Source: Nostoc sp. JL33
Lineage (GTDB): Bacteria > Cyanobacteriota > Cyanobacteriia > Cyanobacteriales > Nostocaceae
Direction: 5' to 3'
Assembly (NCBI RefSeq): GCF_017114985.1
Contig: NZ_JABXKP010000075.1
Coordinates: 62,001 to 126,000, forward strand
DNA: 64,000 bases
The notes below the pieces were generated by a model. That model was given only the letters and a program-made list of their open reading frames with translations. It did not search any database and was not told where the DNA came from. This document shows positions 34,295 to 42,940 of this stretch, in pieces (positions within the stretch are counted from its first letter, which is position 1; every line of letters begins with the position of its first letter). The translations under genes were made by a program, and so were the position numbers.

Positions 34295-35752
34295 GTGTAC
34301 AAATGGATATTGCCAAGTCTGAGCGAAATCTTGGCTGAAAATCAATCAAGTGTAGCTGAATGTTCACCTGCTAAAGCAGAGCGACAGTGGCGTGTCAGCC
34401 TCGCAGCGACAGAACATTTGCTATTAAATACTTTAGCAGATCCTTCAACAGATACAACCCAAGGATTAGTTTTAGCTGCACCAGCACCCTTATTTAGTCA
34501 ACCAAAACTGATTCAAAGCTTACAAACAGTAACTTTTACGGCAAAACCATTTAATCCCTTGGCGTTGATGCCATTTCAGATGCCAGATGCGATACCTGGG
34601 TTGAGCTACGCCAACGCATCTGTAAATGAAGAAATCGCTCCCCATGAATCGGTACTTCCCTTATTACCTGCCGATCCGCTAGGGACAGAGCAGTTTTGCT
34701 TAGTTTTTACAGATAAATTTAGATTAGTGCTGGTTTTAGCAACACATAAAAACGGTAAAAAAACCTTTTCATTTTCTTTTGAGCCAGAGGTAGTACAGCA
34801 GGCTTGGCGATCGCTAGGCGCAAGGGTAATGCTGGCGAATCCAGAATTTTTCGCCCGCCTGGATGCATTAATAGAACAGTATTCTCCGGTAGCACCAGAT
34901 TACCGCATGATGATTGAGTTTAGCCAGTTCTTGCTTCAGGAATTAACAGAAGCAGAAGGGACTGGGGACAAGGGGGACAAGGAGAATAACCCATGTCCAA
35001 CTCCCAATGCCCAATCCCCAAATCCTGATGTGGAATTGCTCCAAGCCTTCGCTCACGAAGTCCGCACGCCTTTAACAACTATTCGCACCATGACTCGTCT
35101 GCTGTTGAAGCGGCGCGACTTAGATCCTGGGGTGATCAATCGCTTAAAAATTATCGATCACGAGTGTACCGAGCAAATTGACCGGATGGAATTGCTGTTT
35201 AAGGCAGCAGAACTGGAAACTACTGCCTCAGCAAAACCCTCAAAAACTCAACTCACGCCGATGTCTTTAGATCAAGTGTTGCAGCAGAGTATTCCCCGTT
35301 GGGAACAAGCAGCGCATCGGCGGAACTTAACTTTAAATGTTATTTTACCCCAGCAACTACCAACGGTGGTAAGTAATCCCGCCATGCTGGATCAGGTACT
35401 CACTGGTTTGATGGAGAATTTCACTCGCAGCTTACCCTCTGGTAGCCATATTCAAGTACAAGTTATCCCGGCTGGAGATCAATTGAAGTTACAATTATCG
35501 CCCCAATTCGGATGCAAAGATTCCAATAAAGCCGCCACACCTGCAAGGCCACCAATTCGCAAAGCGCTTGGTCAATTGCTGATGTTCCAACCAGAAACGG
35601 GTACGATTAGTTTGAATATCGCCGCAACCAAGCATTTGTTTCAGGCGATCGGTGGCAAACTGATTGTGCGCCAGCGTCCACATTATGGGGAAGTTTTGAC
35701 GATTTTTCTACCTTTAGAAGTTAGCAAGCAGAAGCCGACAGTTAAGAGTTAG
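34295..35752 (+). CDS. Histidine kinase with His but degenerate ATP-binding domain
   Basis: 485 residues; GTG start at 34295 after AAGGGGTGAAAGCC. No membrane segment. The N-terminal 200 residues are a sensor region I do not recognise. H254 stands in LLQAFAHEVRTPLTTIRTMT, a normal HisKA box. In the C-terminal domain the N box is recognisable (LDQVLTGLMENF), but the DxGxG motif is absent (LQLSPQFGCKDSN at that place) and the GxGLGL motif is replaced by ETGTISLNIA; the terminal GGKLIVRQ...GEVLTIFLPL remains. Autophosphorylation on its own is doubtful. Residues 221-245 (EGTGDKGDKENNPCPTPNAQ...) come from a low-complexity repeat at 34961-35030. It is convergent with the next kinase gene, 58 bp away. 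Confidence 0.85.
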   Translation: MYKWILPSLSEILAENQSSVAECSPAKAERQWRVSLAATEHLLLNTLADPSTDTTQGLVLAAPAPLFSQPKLIQSLQTVTFTAKPFNPLALMPFQMPDAIPGLSYANASVNEEIAPHESVLPLLPADPLGTEQFCLVFTDKFRLVLVLATHKNGKKTFSFSFEPEVVQQAWRSLGARVMLANPEFFARLDALIEQYSPVAPDYRMMIEFSQFLLQELTEAEGTGDKGDKENNPCPTPNAQSPNPDVELLQAFAHEVRTPLTTIRTMTRLLLKRRDLDPGVINRLKIIDHECTEQIDRMELLFKAAELETTASAKPSKTQLTPMSLDQVLQQSIPRWEQAAHRRNLTLNVILPQQLPTVVSNPAMLDQVLTGLMENFTRSLPSGSHIQVQVIPAGDQLKLQLSPQFGCKDSNKAATPARPPIRKALGQLLMFQPETGTISLNIAATKHLFQAIGGKLIVRQRPHYGEVLTIFLPLEVSKQKPTVKS

Positions 35753-35761
35753 GAGTTTGGA

Positions 35762-35800
35762 GAGACGCGTTTGGAGAGACGCGATTAATCGCGTCTGTAC
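35762..35800. repeat. GACGCGATTAATCGCGTC palindrome with partial duplicate
   Basis: AGAGACGCGTTTGGAGAGAC followed by the perfect AGACGCGATTAATCGCGTCT. It occupies the 58 bp between two convergent kinase genes and may act as a terminator for both. Confidence 0.65.
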
Positions 35801-35810
35801 GTTTAACTCA

Positions 35811-37388
35811 TCACTCATTTTGTGAAGCGATCGCTCTTGGGGTATCGCCAACACTTGCCAGTTGCACTGTAAATGTGGAACCTTCATATAATTTACTTTT
35901 TACAGAAATAGATCCGCCAGAGCGCAGCAGCAATTGCTCTACAATTGTTAACCCCAACCCAGCACCACCATAATCTTCAGTTGCGGCTGTACGCACGCGA
36001 TAAAATCGATCAAAGATTTTGGGAATTTCGTTTTCGGCAATACCGATACCTGTGTCGCGGAATTCTAATTGGACATAATCGCCTTGAATCCGGGCACGCA
36101 CCCATACTTGACCCCCATTAGGGGTAAACTTAATGCTGTTGTGCAGCATATTTATCACAATTTGCCTCAGACCACCGCTCACGCACCAAACAGATGGGAG
36201 TTCATTCGGTACAGTGTAGGTTAAGATAATTCCTTTTTCTTGGGCTACAGTTCGATAGGTACTGACTACTCCCGGCACAATATCTGAGAGACGCACCGAC
36301 TCCAAAGCCGTTCTCTCCAAATCCCGTTCTAGTTCCAACAGTTCCAACAAACCAGTAATCAGGGAATTTTGCTGATCGCACTGGGTATTTAACATCTGTA
36401 AATAACGTTGTCGCTGGGGGGGTTTAAGATTAGGGGAATTCAATAACGAAAGCGCTGTCTTCATATGCGTTAGCGGTGTACGCAATTCCTGACACGCATT
36501 TTTCAGGTATTCATCTTTGAGTTGCTCTTTGTTGTGCAATTCTTGATTTTGCTGCTGCAACTTGGTGGCGCGTACTGTGATGATTTGACGATTAATTTCA
36601 TCTTGTCGCAGGAGTTGTTTTGCCAACAATTGATTCATAAGTGCGGCTTGGGGCACAGTTGGACAAATAAAACTAGCAGGTAAAATTGGGGATGATTGTG
36701 GCGCGTAGACGTCCGGCGGTGAGGGAGTCGCTGTCTTCTCTACCGGACGCTGGGCGAAGGCGGTTTCCGTCGATTGCGTTAGCCCAGCGTTAGCGACGTT
36801 AGAAGCGTCACTCCCGAACTCCAAGGGCTTATCGTCAGACATCGCTTTTTGGATACCATCTAATACTTGCTGAATTATTCTCCCCTCAACAGTAGTTATA
36901 ATCAGCAACGGCTGGTTTTTATTACTATTTACCTTCCCTGATGTCTGATTTTTGCGTTTTTTAAGTGGTCGATAAGCCAAAATTAAACTGCAAAACTGGG
37001 GCGATAACACCATCAGAAAGTTTTCTCGTCGCAGTTGGCTATCTGCTGGTAGGTGAATAGAGACATGATGAGAGGATGAGGATGAGCGAGGTGAGAGGAT
37101 ATTTTCTTTCCCTGCTTTCGTTCTCCCGCTCTCCTCAATCTGACAAGTATAAATGAAACTTGACGCACCTACCGAGGATTGATAACGCGCTAATTCTGAT
37201 TGCCAAATTTTATCTGGTGGTAGCTTCACCCATAAAGTCGCTGCAATTTGCTGCTCAATGAGTAAGTCGATTTGCGCTCTCACTAGTGATAGCAGAGTAG
37301 CAGGACTGAGGGACAATGGTTTAGGAGGCACTTGCACTCCCATAACCAGTTGATAAACAGACAGATCCTTAACCAGAGATACATTCAT
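35811..37388 (-). CDS. Histidine kinase-like protein lacking the phospho-acceptor His
   Basis: 525 residues, soluble. Residues 1-180 form an N-terminal sensor domain resembling the DICT-type domains of cyanobacterial signalling proteins (tentative). A coiled coil (VRATKLQQQNQELHNKEQL) leads into KNACQELRTPLTHMK: position 300, where His is expected, is Gln (CAG). The ATPase domain is intact: N box LRQIVINMLHNSIKF, G1 RDTGIGIAENEIPKIFDRFY, G2 GGAGLGLTIVEQLL. Residues 90-106 and about 191-225 are low-complexity and partly repeat-derived (SNVANAGLTQSTETAFAQ). It could phosphorylate another protein or act as a signalling scaffold. Its neighbour across a 58-bp gap has the opposite defect. Confidence 0.85.
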   Translation of the reverse strand: MNVSLVKDLSVYQLVMGVQVPPKPLSLSPATLLSLVRAQIDLLIEQQIAATLWVKLPPDKIWQSELARYQSSVGASSFIYTCQIEESGRTKAGKENILSPRSSSSSHHVSIHLPADSQLRRENFLMVLSPQFCSLILAYRPLKKRKNQTSGKVNSNKNQPLLIITTVEGRIIQQVLDGIQKAMSDDKPLEFGSDASNVANAGLTQSTETAFAQRPVEKTATPSPPDVYAPQSSPILPASFICPTVPQAALMNQLLAKQLLRQDEINRQIITVRATKLQQQNQELHNKEQLKDEYLKNACQELRTPLTHMKTALSLLNSPNLKPPQRQRYLQMLNTQCDQQNSLITGLLELLELERDLERTALESVRLSDIVPGVVSTYRTVAQEKGIILTYTVPNELPSVWCVSGGLRQIVINMLHNSIKFTPNGGQVWVRARIQGDYVQLEFRDTGIGIAENEIPKIFDRFYRVRTAATEDYGGAGLGLTIVEQLLLRSGGSISVKSKLYEGSTFTVQLASVGDTPRAIASQNE

Positions 37389-37530
37389 GAGTCAAGCACA
37401 ACAAGGATGAAGCAAGAAATAATTCTGTTTTCGATTTTCACCTTTATGTGTGCATTTTTTACAAATCCCCACGGAAAGAAACATGAACAATCAATTATGG
37501 GCGATTTTAATTTTCTGGAATACACATTTT

Positions 37531-37554
37531 AGGGTAGCACAGCTGTGCTACCCT
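37531..37554. terminator. Perfect palindrome after murE
   Basis: AGGGTAGCACAGCTGTGCTA plus CCCT is a perfect 24-bp palindrome 6 bp downstream of the murE stop. It probably ends that transcript although a long T run is missing. Confidence 0.5.
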
Positions 37555-37559
37555 TTGGT

Positions 37560-39059
37560 TTAGGCTTGGATGTTTAGTCTTTGGTGTAAAGCGTCGCGTG
37601 CGTGTTCTCGGTCGTCAAAATGTATTTTTTCAGTACCAAGAATTTGATAGTCTTCGTGACCTTTACCAGCAAGCAAGACTCCATCACCGGGTTGTGCTTG
37701 TAAAATTGCGGTACGAATTGCGATCGCGCGATCGCAAATTACAGTTGGCTCAACTGTGTCAGGAATTCCCGCCAAAATATCTGACAAAATCCGTTCTGCG
37801 TCTTCAGTCCGGGGATTATCCGATGTCACCACCGCCACATCAGCTAATTCAGCAGCAATTTTACCCATTTTTGGGCGCTTAGTGCGATCGCGATCGCCGC
37901 CACAACCAAATACACAAATCACCTTCCCAGGTATAAACGGACGTGCAGCTTTCAGCAAATTTTCTAAACTATCGGGTGTGTGGGCATAATCCACAATCAC
38001 GCTAATATCTTGGTCAGCACTAATTTGTACCCGTTCCATCCGTCCGGGAACTCCGGGAAACTCAGGTATCACAGATACCAGTAACTGCAAATCTAGCCCT
38101 AAGTGTAAAACTGCTCCGACGGCTGCGAGAAGATTTTCTAAATTATATTGTCCGACTAGTGGCGATCGAAAAGGCACGTTACCTTTTGGTGTATGTAATG
38201 TACCACTGACACCATTCGGCTCGTAACTTAAATCACTCATCCATAAATCAGCGCTGTTGTCGTTGACACTGTAACTCCAAACGCGCTCAGAATCCAAGGA
38301 GGCGATTAACCGTTTCCCGTAGGAATCATCAGCATTAATTATTGCCCGTCCTTTGAGATAATCAGGGCTAAACAGCAAGGCTTTGGCGGCAAAATAATCT
38401 TCCATATCGCTGTGATAGTCGAGATGGTCTTGGGTAAGATTACTGAACACCGCCACCTCAAATTCACAACCCAACACTCTACCTTGCGCCAAAGCGTGGG
38501 AACTTACTTCCATCACCCCGAACTCACTACCAGCATTTACAGCCTTTGCTAGCTGCTGTTGTAGTTCCACCGCAAACGGCGTAGTATGGGCAGCAGTTTG
38601 CTCAAAACCTGCCCAACGAGTGTAGAGAGTTCCCATCAAAGCTGTAGCTAGATTAGCTTTGATCAGCAGAAATTCAATTAGATGAGTAGTTGTAGTTTTG
38701 CCATTAGTACCAGTCATGCCTACCAGCTTGAGTTTTCGCCCCGGATAACCGTAAAAAGCACTGGCTATCTGGGCACAAGCTTGAGTTATATTACTTGCAC
38801 TGATCACCACAGCCTGATTTGTGGGAGGATTTTTCTGTGCAGCTTCGGGAGAGACGATCGCAGCTACGGCACCCGATGCGATCGCACTTTGCCAAAATTC
38901 CCCACCATCAACCCGCGTTCCTGGCATCCCAATAAACAAATCTCCCACAATACAAGCATGGGAATTCGTCTTTAAACCCCTAACTTCCACATCCTCTATC
39001 GGATGGCTAGGCAATTGTTCAACACTATCTACCGCCGTTAGTAATTCCCGCAATTTCAT
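37560..39059 (-). CDS. murE: UDP-MurNAc-L-Ala-D-Glu:meso-diaminopimelate ligase
   Basis: 499 residues, full length for the Mur ligase family. The three domains are visible: substrate domain (VGDLFIGMPGTRVDGGEFW), ATPase with GMTGTNGKTTTTHLIEFL, and C-terminal domain with VICVFGCGGDRDRTKRPKMG and TSDNPRTEDAERIL. The DNPR motif is the mark for meso-diaminopimelate as the added amino acid rather than lysine. It adds the third residue to the peptidoglycan stem peptide in the cytoplasm. The gene stands alone rather than in a division cluster, as is normal in cyanobacteria. Confidence 0.96.
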   Translation of the reverse strand: MKLRELLTAVDSVEQLPSHPIEDVEVRGLKTNSHACIVGDLFIGMPGTRVDGGEFWQSAIASGAVAAIVSPEAAQKNPPTNQAVVISASNITQACAQIASAFYGYPGRKLKLVGMTGTNGKTTTTHLIEFLLIKANLATALMGTLYTRWAGFEQTAAHTTPFAVELQQQLAKAVNAGSEFGVMEVSSHALAQGRVLGCEFEVAVFSNLTQDHLDYHSDMEDYFAAKALLFSPDYLKGRAIINADDSYGKRLIASLDSERVWSYSVNDNSADLWMSDLSYEPNGVSGTLHTPKGNVPFRSPLVGQYNLENLLAAVGAVLHLGLDLQLLVSVIPEFPGVPGRMERVQISADQDISVIVDYAHTPDSLENLLKAARPFIPGKVICVFGCGGDRDRTKRPKMGKIAAELADVAVVTSDNPRTEDAERILSDILAGIPDTVEPTVICDRAIAIRTAILQAQPGDGVLLAGKGHEDYQILGTEKIHFDDREHARDALHQRLNIQA

Positions 39060-39112
39060 CTTGTGAACCTCGTCACCTTCTTAATCTTGCGCTTATTCTG
39101 CATTATTTTTTT

Positions 39113-39397
39113 CTAATTGGCTAAATACTTACGTAACATTTGCTCCAACTGCTGCACACTAGCACGAGGAGAAGGACGCGGCAATAATTTCTCACTCCCT
39201 TCCTCTGTGTCCTCTGCGCCTCTGCGGTTCGATAAATAAATTACCGGCACCTCATACTCATACGCAGCAAACCAATCTTCACGAGTCGTAATATCCCTAA
39301 TTTCCAACTCGAAACTGAGATTTTGGATTTGTTCTAGCTTTTCTTGCAAACCTTCACATAAATGACAGCCGGGTTTACTGTATAAAATTAAGCGCAT
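39113..39397 (-). CDS. Glutaredoxin-like (DUF836) protein with repeat-derived insert
   Basis: 94 residues. YSKPGCHLCEGLQEKLEQI carries the CxxC redox pair of the glutaredoxin/thioredoxin fold, and EYEVPVIYL contains the cis-Pro. In the position where relatives have a few residues, SNRRGAEDTEEGSEKL is found, encoded by 39186-39232, a CCTCTGTGTCCTCTGCGCCT sequence of the kind that otherwise appears between genes. PRPSPRASVQQLEQMLRKYL ends the protein as in relatives. It is probably a small disulfide reductase. It starts 16 bp from a divergent DUF952 remnant. Confidence 0.8.
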   Translation of the reverse strand: MRLILYSKPGCHLCEGLQEKLEQIQNLSFELEIRDITTREDWFAAYEYEVPVIYLSNRRGAEDTEEGSEKLLPRPSPRASVQQLEQMLRKYLAN

Positions 39398-39413
39398 TTG
39401 TTAATTAATTACC

Positions 39414-39485
39414 ATGAACACTATTTTACATATCACCAAAAGCGAACAATGGGAACAAGCAAAAATCCTCGGAACTTATCCTTAA
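39414..39485 (+). pseudogene. DUF952 gene remnant (N-terminus only)
   Basis: 23 codons, MNTILHITKSEQWEQAKILG TYP then TAA. ILHITxxEQWEQA is the recognised start of DUF952 proteins (about 110 residues). The remainder is not present in any frame downstream. The sequence up to 39640 shows no other gene. Confidence 0.6.
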
Positions 39486-39640
39486 ATATAATTACCGTTG
39501 CGAGAGGGTGATTGCGCTCTTTCTGCTCAAGCTTGTGCAATTACGGTATGGTTATCAAAACCGAATCCTTGCGATTGGCGCTCAACTAGCATAGCTGTCA
39601 TCAGGGCAAATCGATTATTTATTTAGGTAGTAAATTTAGC

Positions 39641-39865
39641 GTGCAAAAATCTCCAGATGAAATCAGGTCTAACTTAGTAAGATTAATTCAAGATTCTCAA
39701 GATACTTATCCAAATTTGGCATCCAGGCTAAGGGAAATGAGTAGATGGATTGCTGATAAAAAATCTGGACAACTGGTATCTAAAAAACACGTAATGCTTC
39801 TTTTGGAAGAGTTGATAGAAGATGCAACATTTTGGCTAGAAAACCAAAGCAGCAAAAATGGTTAG
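39641..39865 (+). CDS. Hypothetical small helical protein
   Basis: 74 residues from a GTG. The composition is that of a real protein (SNLVRLIQDSQDTYPNLASR, LVSKKHVMLLLEELIEDATF) with mostly helical character. The next frame (39832-40017) overlaps its end and could be a continuation after a frameshift (QKWLDTLQYWGIDRGLFVSY). I recognise no family. Confidence 0.35.
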   Translation: MQKSPDEIRSNLVRLIQDSQDTYPNLASRLREMSRWIADKKSGQLVSKKHVMLLLEELIEDATFWLENQSSKNG

Positions 39866-40029
39866 ATACTTTACAATATTGGGGAATTGATCGGGGTTTG
39901 TTTGTAAGTTACAACCCAACAGTCCATCAAATTGAGTCAAGAATTGGACAAGAAGCATTCCAGTGTAGTGACGAAATCCCGAAAAACTGTTATTCTAAAA
40001 TTGATATAGACAGATAAGCAGTTAAAGCC

Positions 40030-40383
40030 ATGATGTCCTATCAAGTTGAAATTCCCAAAGAACAGAAAGTTACTAGAGCAAGAGTTGCTCTAGAGAGCGC
40101 CAGAGAGTTAAGACGCTCTAAAAGGCTTATGGGAGTTGATGCCATATACCAATTTGTTAAGGACGTTGATGGAGAGTGGCTAGAAAATTGGACGGATATA
40201 TCGGATGCTGAGATAAAGGCAGAAAGGGTCAAAATAAGTTCTGTCCAAATAGAACTCCTTGTTTTTGAGTTTATGCTGTATGTCGCAATGTTATACGCTT
40301 TTTGTGTTTTGGTGCTAAACCAAATGGATTCGGTAAATTTTGCAAAAGCAAAGAACAGGGACTCAATTACATCGCTATGTTAG
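40030..40383 (+). CDS. Hypothetical protein with C-terminal hydrophobic segment
   Basis: 117 residues from one of two adjacent ATGs. The first 70 residues are charged and helical (EQKVTRARVALESARELRRS); a hydrophobic stretch follows (LLVFEFMLYVAMLYAFCVLV), then a polar tail. It is followed by a good terminator at 40424-40453, which supports a real transcript. No family recognised; the end may be altered. Confidence 0.4.
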   Translation: MMSYQVEIPKEQKVTRARVALESARELRRSKRLMGVDAIYQFVKDVDGEWLENWTDISDAEIKAERVKISSVQIELLVFEFMLYVAMLYAFCVLVLNQMDSVNFAKAKNRDSITSLC

Positions 40384-40423
40384 TCCAACAGACAAATTTT
40401 AAATCAAATAAATAATAAGAGAC

Positions 40424-40456
40424 AAAAAGCTTTAAGGTATCTTAAAGCTTTTTGTT
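40424..40456 (+). terminator. Intrinsic terminator
   Basis: AAAAAGCTTTAAG/CTTAAAGCTTTTT is a perfect 13-bp stem with a GTAT loop and trailing TTTGTTTTAT. It ends the transcript of the hypothetical gene on its left. Confidence 0.75.
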
Positions 40457-40569
40457 TTATACAGGTCACAGGTCGGCTTGCCGCAGGCTACCGCAGAGGC
40501 AATAGAGTTGCCAGTGTGTTGGGTGGGTTAAGAGACTTGTAGCAACTAGGGCGGCACAGAGGAGGAGAG

Positions 40570-40758
40570 ATGAGAAGAGAAGGGTTTGATGTGGGTGAGT
40601 ATGTTGACCAAATGGCGTTGTTGTTGGATTTGGAGTTAAGAGATGAGTATCGTGATAGTGTGGTGGCAAATTTTGAGAGAATTAGAGCGATCGCTAATCT
40701 TGTAAATGAGTTTCCCCTAGCGGAGGATATTGAAGTTGCACCAGTGTTTGAACCATGA
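40570..40758 (+). CDS. atzG: AtzG-like small subunit (DUF4089)
   Basis: 62 residues: FDVGEYVDQMALLLDLELRD, EYRDSVVANFERIRAIANLV, NEFPLAEDIEVAPVFEP. This is the DUF4089/AtzG pattern, a small protein that binds and stabilises the amidase AtzE. An AtzE gene lies 0.7 kb downstream on the same strand, which strongly supports the call. The start codon follows AGGAGAG. A membrane-protein gene separates the two, unlike the adjacent order known from atrazine and cyanuric-acid degraders. Confidence 0.8.
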   Translation: MRREGFDVGEYVDQMALLLDLELRDEYRDSVVANFERIRAIANLVNEFPLAEDIEVAPVFEP

Positions 40759-40829
40759 TGGCTTCAAGAATAGCTATGTTGATGTTTGAGTAATTTTACT
40801 TAGTTTTAAGTATAACTAACAATACTAAG

Positions 40830-41486
40830 ATGTTAGCCGACTATACCTTGGAAAATCAGATGAATAATTTCAATGCTGCTAGTTCATTGAAGTCTGCGGG
40901 TGTCGGTAGATTGTTGGTGCGGTTGCTTTGGGTGCTGTTAGGATTTGGTATTGCTTCTACACTATTATCTTTGTTGCAAGTCATAGCACAGCCACTTTAT
41001 CAGCTACTTGCTTCTCTTGATGCACTGATATCAATAGTTACATTGCTGTTCAGTTTAACTTCAATCATTGTTTTTATGATTTGGCTATATCGTCTCCATG
41101 CCGATTTAAGGAATCTCTTCAAGGAATATCCGATTACGCCAGGAGGTGCGATCGCGCGGTTTTTAATTCCTATATATAGTCTTTGGGGAATAGCTAACAC
41201 GTTGTCTACTTTTGCTGATCGATTTAAAGTGGAAGGTGATGATTTCACACGTTTGAGTGAACAAGTGCGATCGTTAATAAGTCCGCTATATGGTTTTATG
41301 ATCGGGTCAAACGTTTTGAATCGTATCGCTTTTCAAGAAGCTGCTAAAAATCCTCAAGATAAATTTCTGCCTTTTTGGTTTTTATTCTCTTGTATTTTAG
41401 GTTTAGGTATTACGGCTATTTTGCTACAACTAGCAAAAACTATGCAGACTGCTATTACTCAAAAAGCTAAACGCGCTATCTCCTAA
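40830..41486 (+). CDS. DUF4328 family membrane protein
   Basis: 218 residues from ATG 40830 (a second in-frame ATG, MNNFNAASSL, is at 40860). Four hydrophobic segments: LLVRLLWVLLGFGIASTLLS, ALISIVTLLFSLTSIIVFMI, GGAIARFLIPIYSLWGIANT (partial) and WFLFSCILGLGITAILL. IWLYRLHADLRNL followed by P-x-Y-x-x-W corresponds to the DUF4328 signature. The function is unknown. It ends 9 bp before atzE and begins 71 bp after atzG, so all three are probably one transcript. Confidence 0.75.
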   Translation: MLADYTLENQMNNFNAASSLKSAGVGRLLVRLLWVLLGFGIASTLLSLLQVIAQPLYQLLASLDALISIVTLLFSLTSIIVFMIWLYRLHADLRNLFKEYPITPGGAIARFLIPIYSLWGIANTLSTFADRFKVEGDDFTRLSEQVRSLISPLYGFMIGSNVLNRIAFQEAAKNPQDKFLPFWFLFSCILGLGITAILLQLAKTMQTAITQKAKRAIS

Positions 41487-41495
41487 TATTCCAGC

Positions 41496-42893
41496 ATGAA
41501 TTTTGATTCAGCCGATGCCATAACAATATCAACTGCTGTGCGTGAAGGTAAAGTTAGCGCGGTGGAAATTACTCAGGCTGCGATCGCCCGAATCACCGCG
41601 TGGGATAATCAACTCAACTGTTTTACGGCTGTGACTGCTGAAACAGCTTTAACAGATGCAGCCCGCATTGACAGGGAAATTTCCCAAGGTAATCATCCGG
41701 GAATGCTTGCGGGTGTGCCTTTTGCGGTGAAAAATCTCTTCGATATCGCTGGTTTAAGGACTCTGGCGGGATCGAAAATCAATGCAGAAAATCCAGCAGC
41801 TAGCCAAGATGCAACAGCAGTAGCGAAGCTGAAACAAGCGGGTGCTGTGCTGGTTGGTGCTTTGAATATGGATGAGTACGCCTATGGGTTTGTAACGGAA
41901 AATTCCCATTATGGTGCTACTCACAACCCCCATGATTTACAGCGAGTTGCTGGTGGTTCATCGGGTGGTTCGGCGGCGGCTGTTGCTGCTGGGTTAGTAC
42001 CGTTGACGCTGGGTTCTGATACTAATGGTTCTATTCGCGTTCCGGCGGCGTTGTCTGGTGTTTTTGGTTTCAAGCCGACTTACGGACGCTTATCTCGTGC
42101 TGGGGTAGCTTTATTTTCTAGCAGTTTTGACCATATTGGATCTTTTGCGCGTTCGGTGCAGGATATCGCCACGGTGTTTGATGTGCTTCAGGGAGAAGAC
42201 GATCGCGATCCAATTTGTACAAAGCGCCCGCCTGTAGAGACGTTATATATAACGTCTCTACATCAAGATATTTCTGATATCAGAATTGCCATTGCTGCTG
42301 ATTATTTCACCAAAGGCGCAGAACTGGAAACTTTAGCAGCAGTGCAAAAAGTAGCTGATGCAATAGAAGTGACTGAATATGTAACGATACCAGAAGCACA
42401 CCGCGCCCGTGCAGCAGCTTTTGTGATTACAGCTAGCGAGGGCGCAAATCTGCATTTGCATAAGTTGCGATCGCATCCTCAAGATTTTGATCCAGCAACA
42501 CGCGATCGCTTTTTAGCTGGGGCGTTAATTCCTAGTAGCTGGTATCTCCAAGCACAACGCTTTAGAAAATGGTATCGCGATCGCGTTCGCGAAGTCTTTC
42601 AAAATGTGGATGTAATTCTTGCCCCAACTACACCAATTTCCGCACCGCTAATTGGTCAACAAACGATGATTTTGGATGGCGAAGAAATTTTTGTCCGTCC
42701 ACATTTAGGGTTATTTACTCAACCATTATCTTTTATTGGTTTACCCGTTTTATCAGTACCAATTCAGTGCCCAAATGCTTTACCTTTAGGTGTGCAATTG
42801 ATCGCAGCACCATATAATGAAGCGTTAATTTTACGGGTTGCGGCTGCGTTAGAGGCAAAGGGTGTAATTTCAGCACCAGTGATTTTCAACTAG
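41496..42893 (+). CDS. atzE: AtzE family amidohydrolase
   Basis: 465 residues of the amidase-signature family. The Ser-cisSer-Lys triad is visible: Lys in GVPFAVKNLFDIAGL, Ser in VAGGSSGGSAAAVAAGL, Ser in LGSDTNGSIRVPA. The combination with AtzG points to AtzE, which hydrolyses 1-carboxybiuret in cyanuric-acid breakdown. The AtzD and AtzF steps are not in the window, so the physiological substrate here is uncertain. Residues VETLYITSLH (about 247-256) are encoded by a perfect 30-bp palindrome at 42233-42262, a repeat inserted in frame in a surface loop between QGEDDRDPICTKRPP and QDISDIRIAIA. Cytoplasmic. Confidence 0.88.
   Translation: MNFDSADAITISTAVREGKVSAVEITQAAIARITAWDNQLNCFTAVTAETALTDAARIDREISQGNHPGMLAGVPFAVKNLFDIAGLRTLAGSKINAENPAASQDATAVAKLKQAGAVLVGALNMDEYAYGFVTENSHYGATHNPHDLQRVAGGSSGGSAAAVAAGLVPLTLGSDTNGSIRVPAALSGVFGFKPTYGRLSRAGVALFSSSFDHIGSFARSVQDIATVFDVLQGEDDRDPICTKRPPVETLYITSLHQDISDIRIAIAADYFTKGAELETLAAVQKVADAIEVTEYVTIPEAHRARAAAFVITASEGANLHLHKLRSHPQDFDPATRDRFLAGALIPSSWYLQAQRFRKWYRDRVREVFQNVDVILAPTTPISAPLIGQQTMILDGEEIFVRPHLGLFTQPLSFIGLPVLSVPIQCPNALPLGVQLIAAPYNEALILRVAAALEAKGVISAPVIFN
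42233..42262. repeat. Perfect palindrome inside atzE
   Basis: TGTAGAGACGTTATA and its exact reverse complement abut, 30 bp in all. The arms (GTAGAGACG) are those of the intergenic GACGCGATTAATCGCGTC palindrome family. It is read in frame. Confidence 0.85.
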
Positions 42894-42940
42894 ACCGTCA
42901 GGAGTGCGATCCAAAAATACTCACAAGCTAACATTTTTTT

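Noticed and set aside
37332..37532. 66-codon plus-strand frame beside murE
   Set aside because: It starts antisense inside the kinase gene and has no family pattern.
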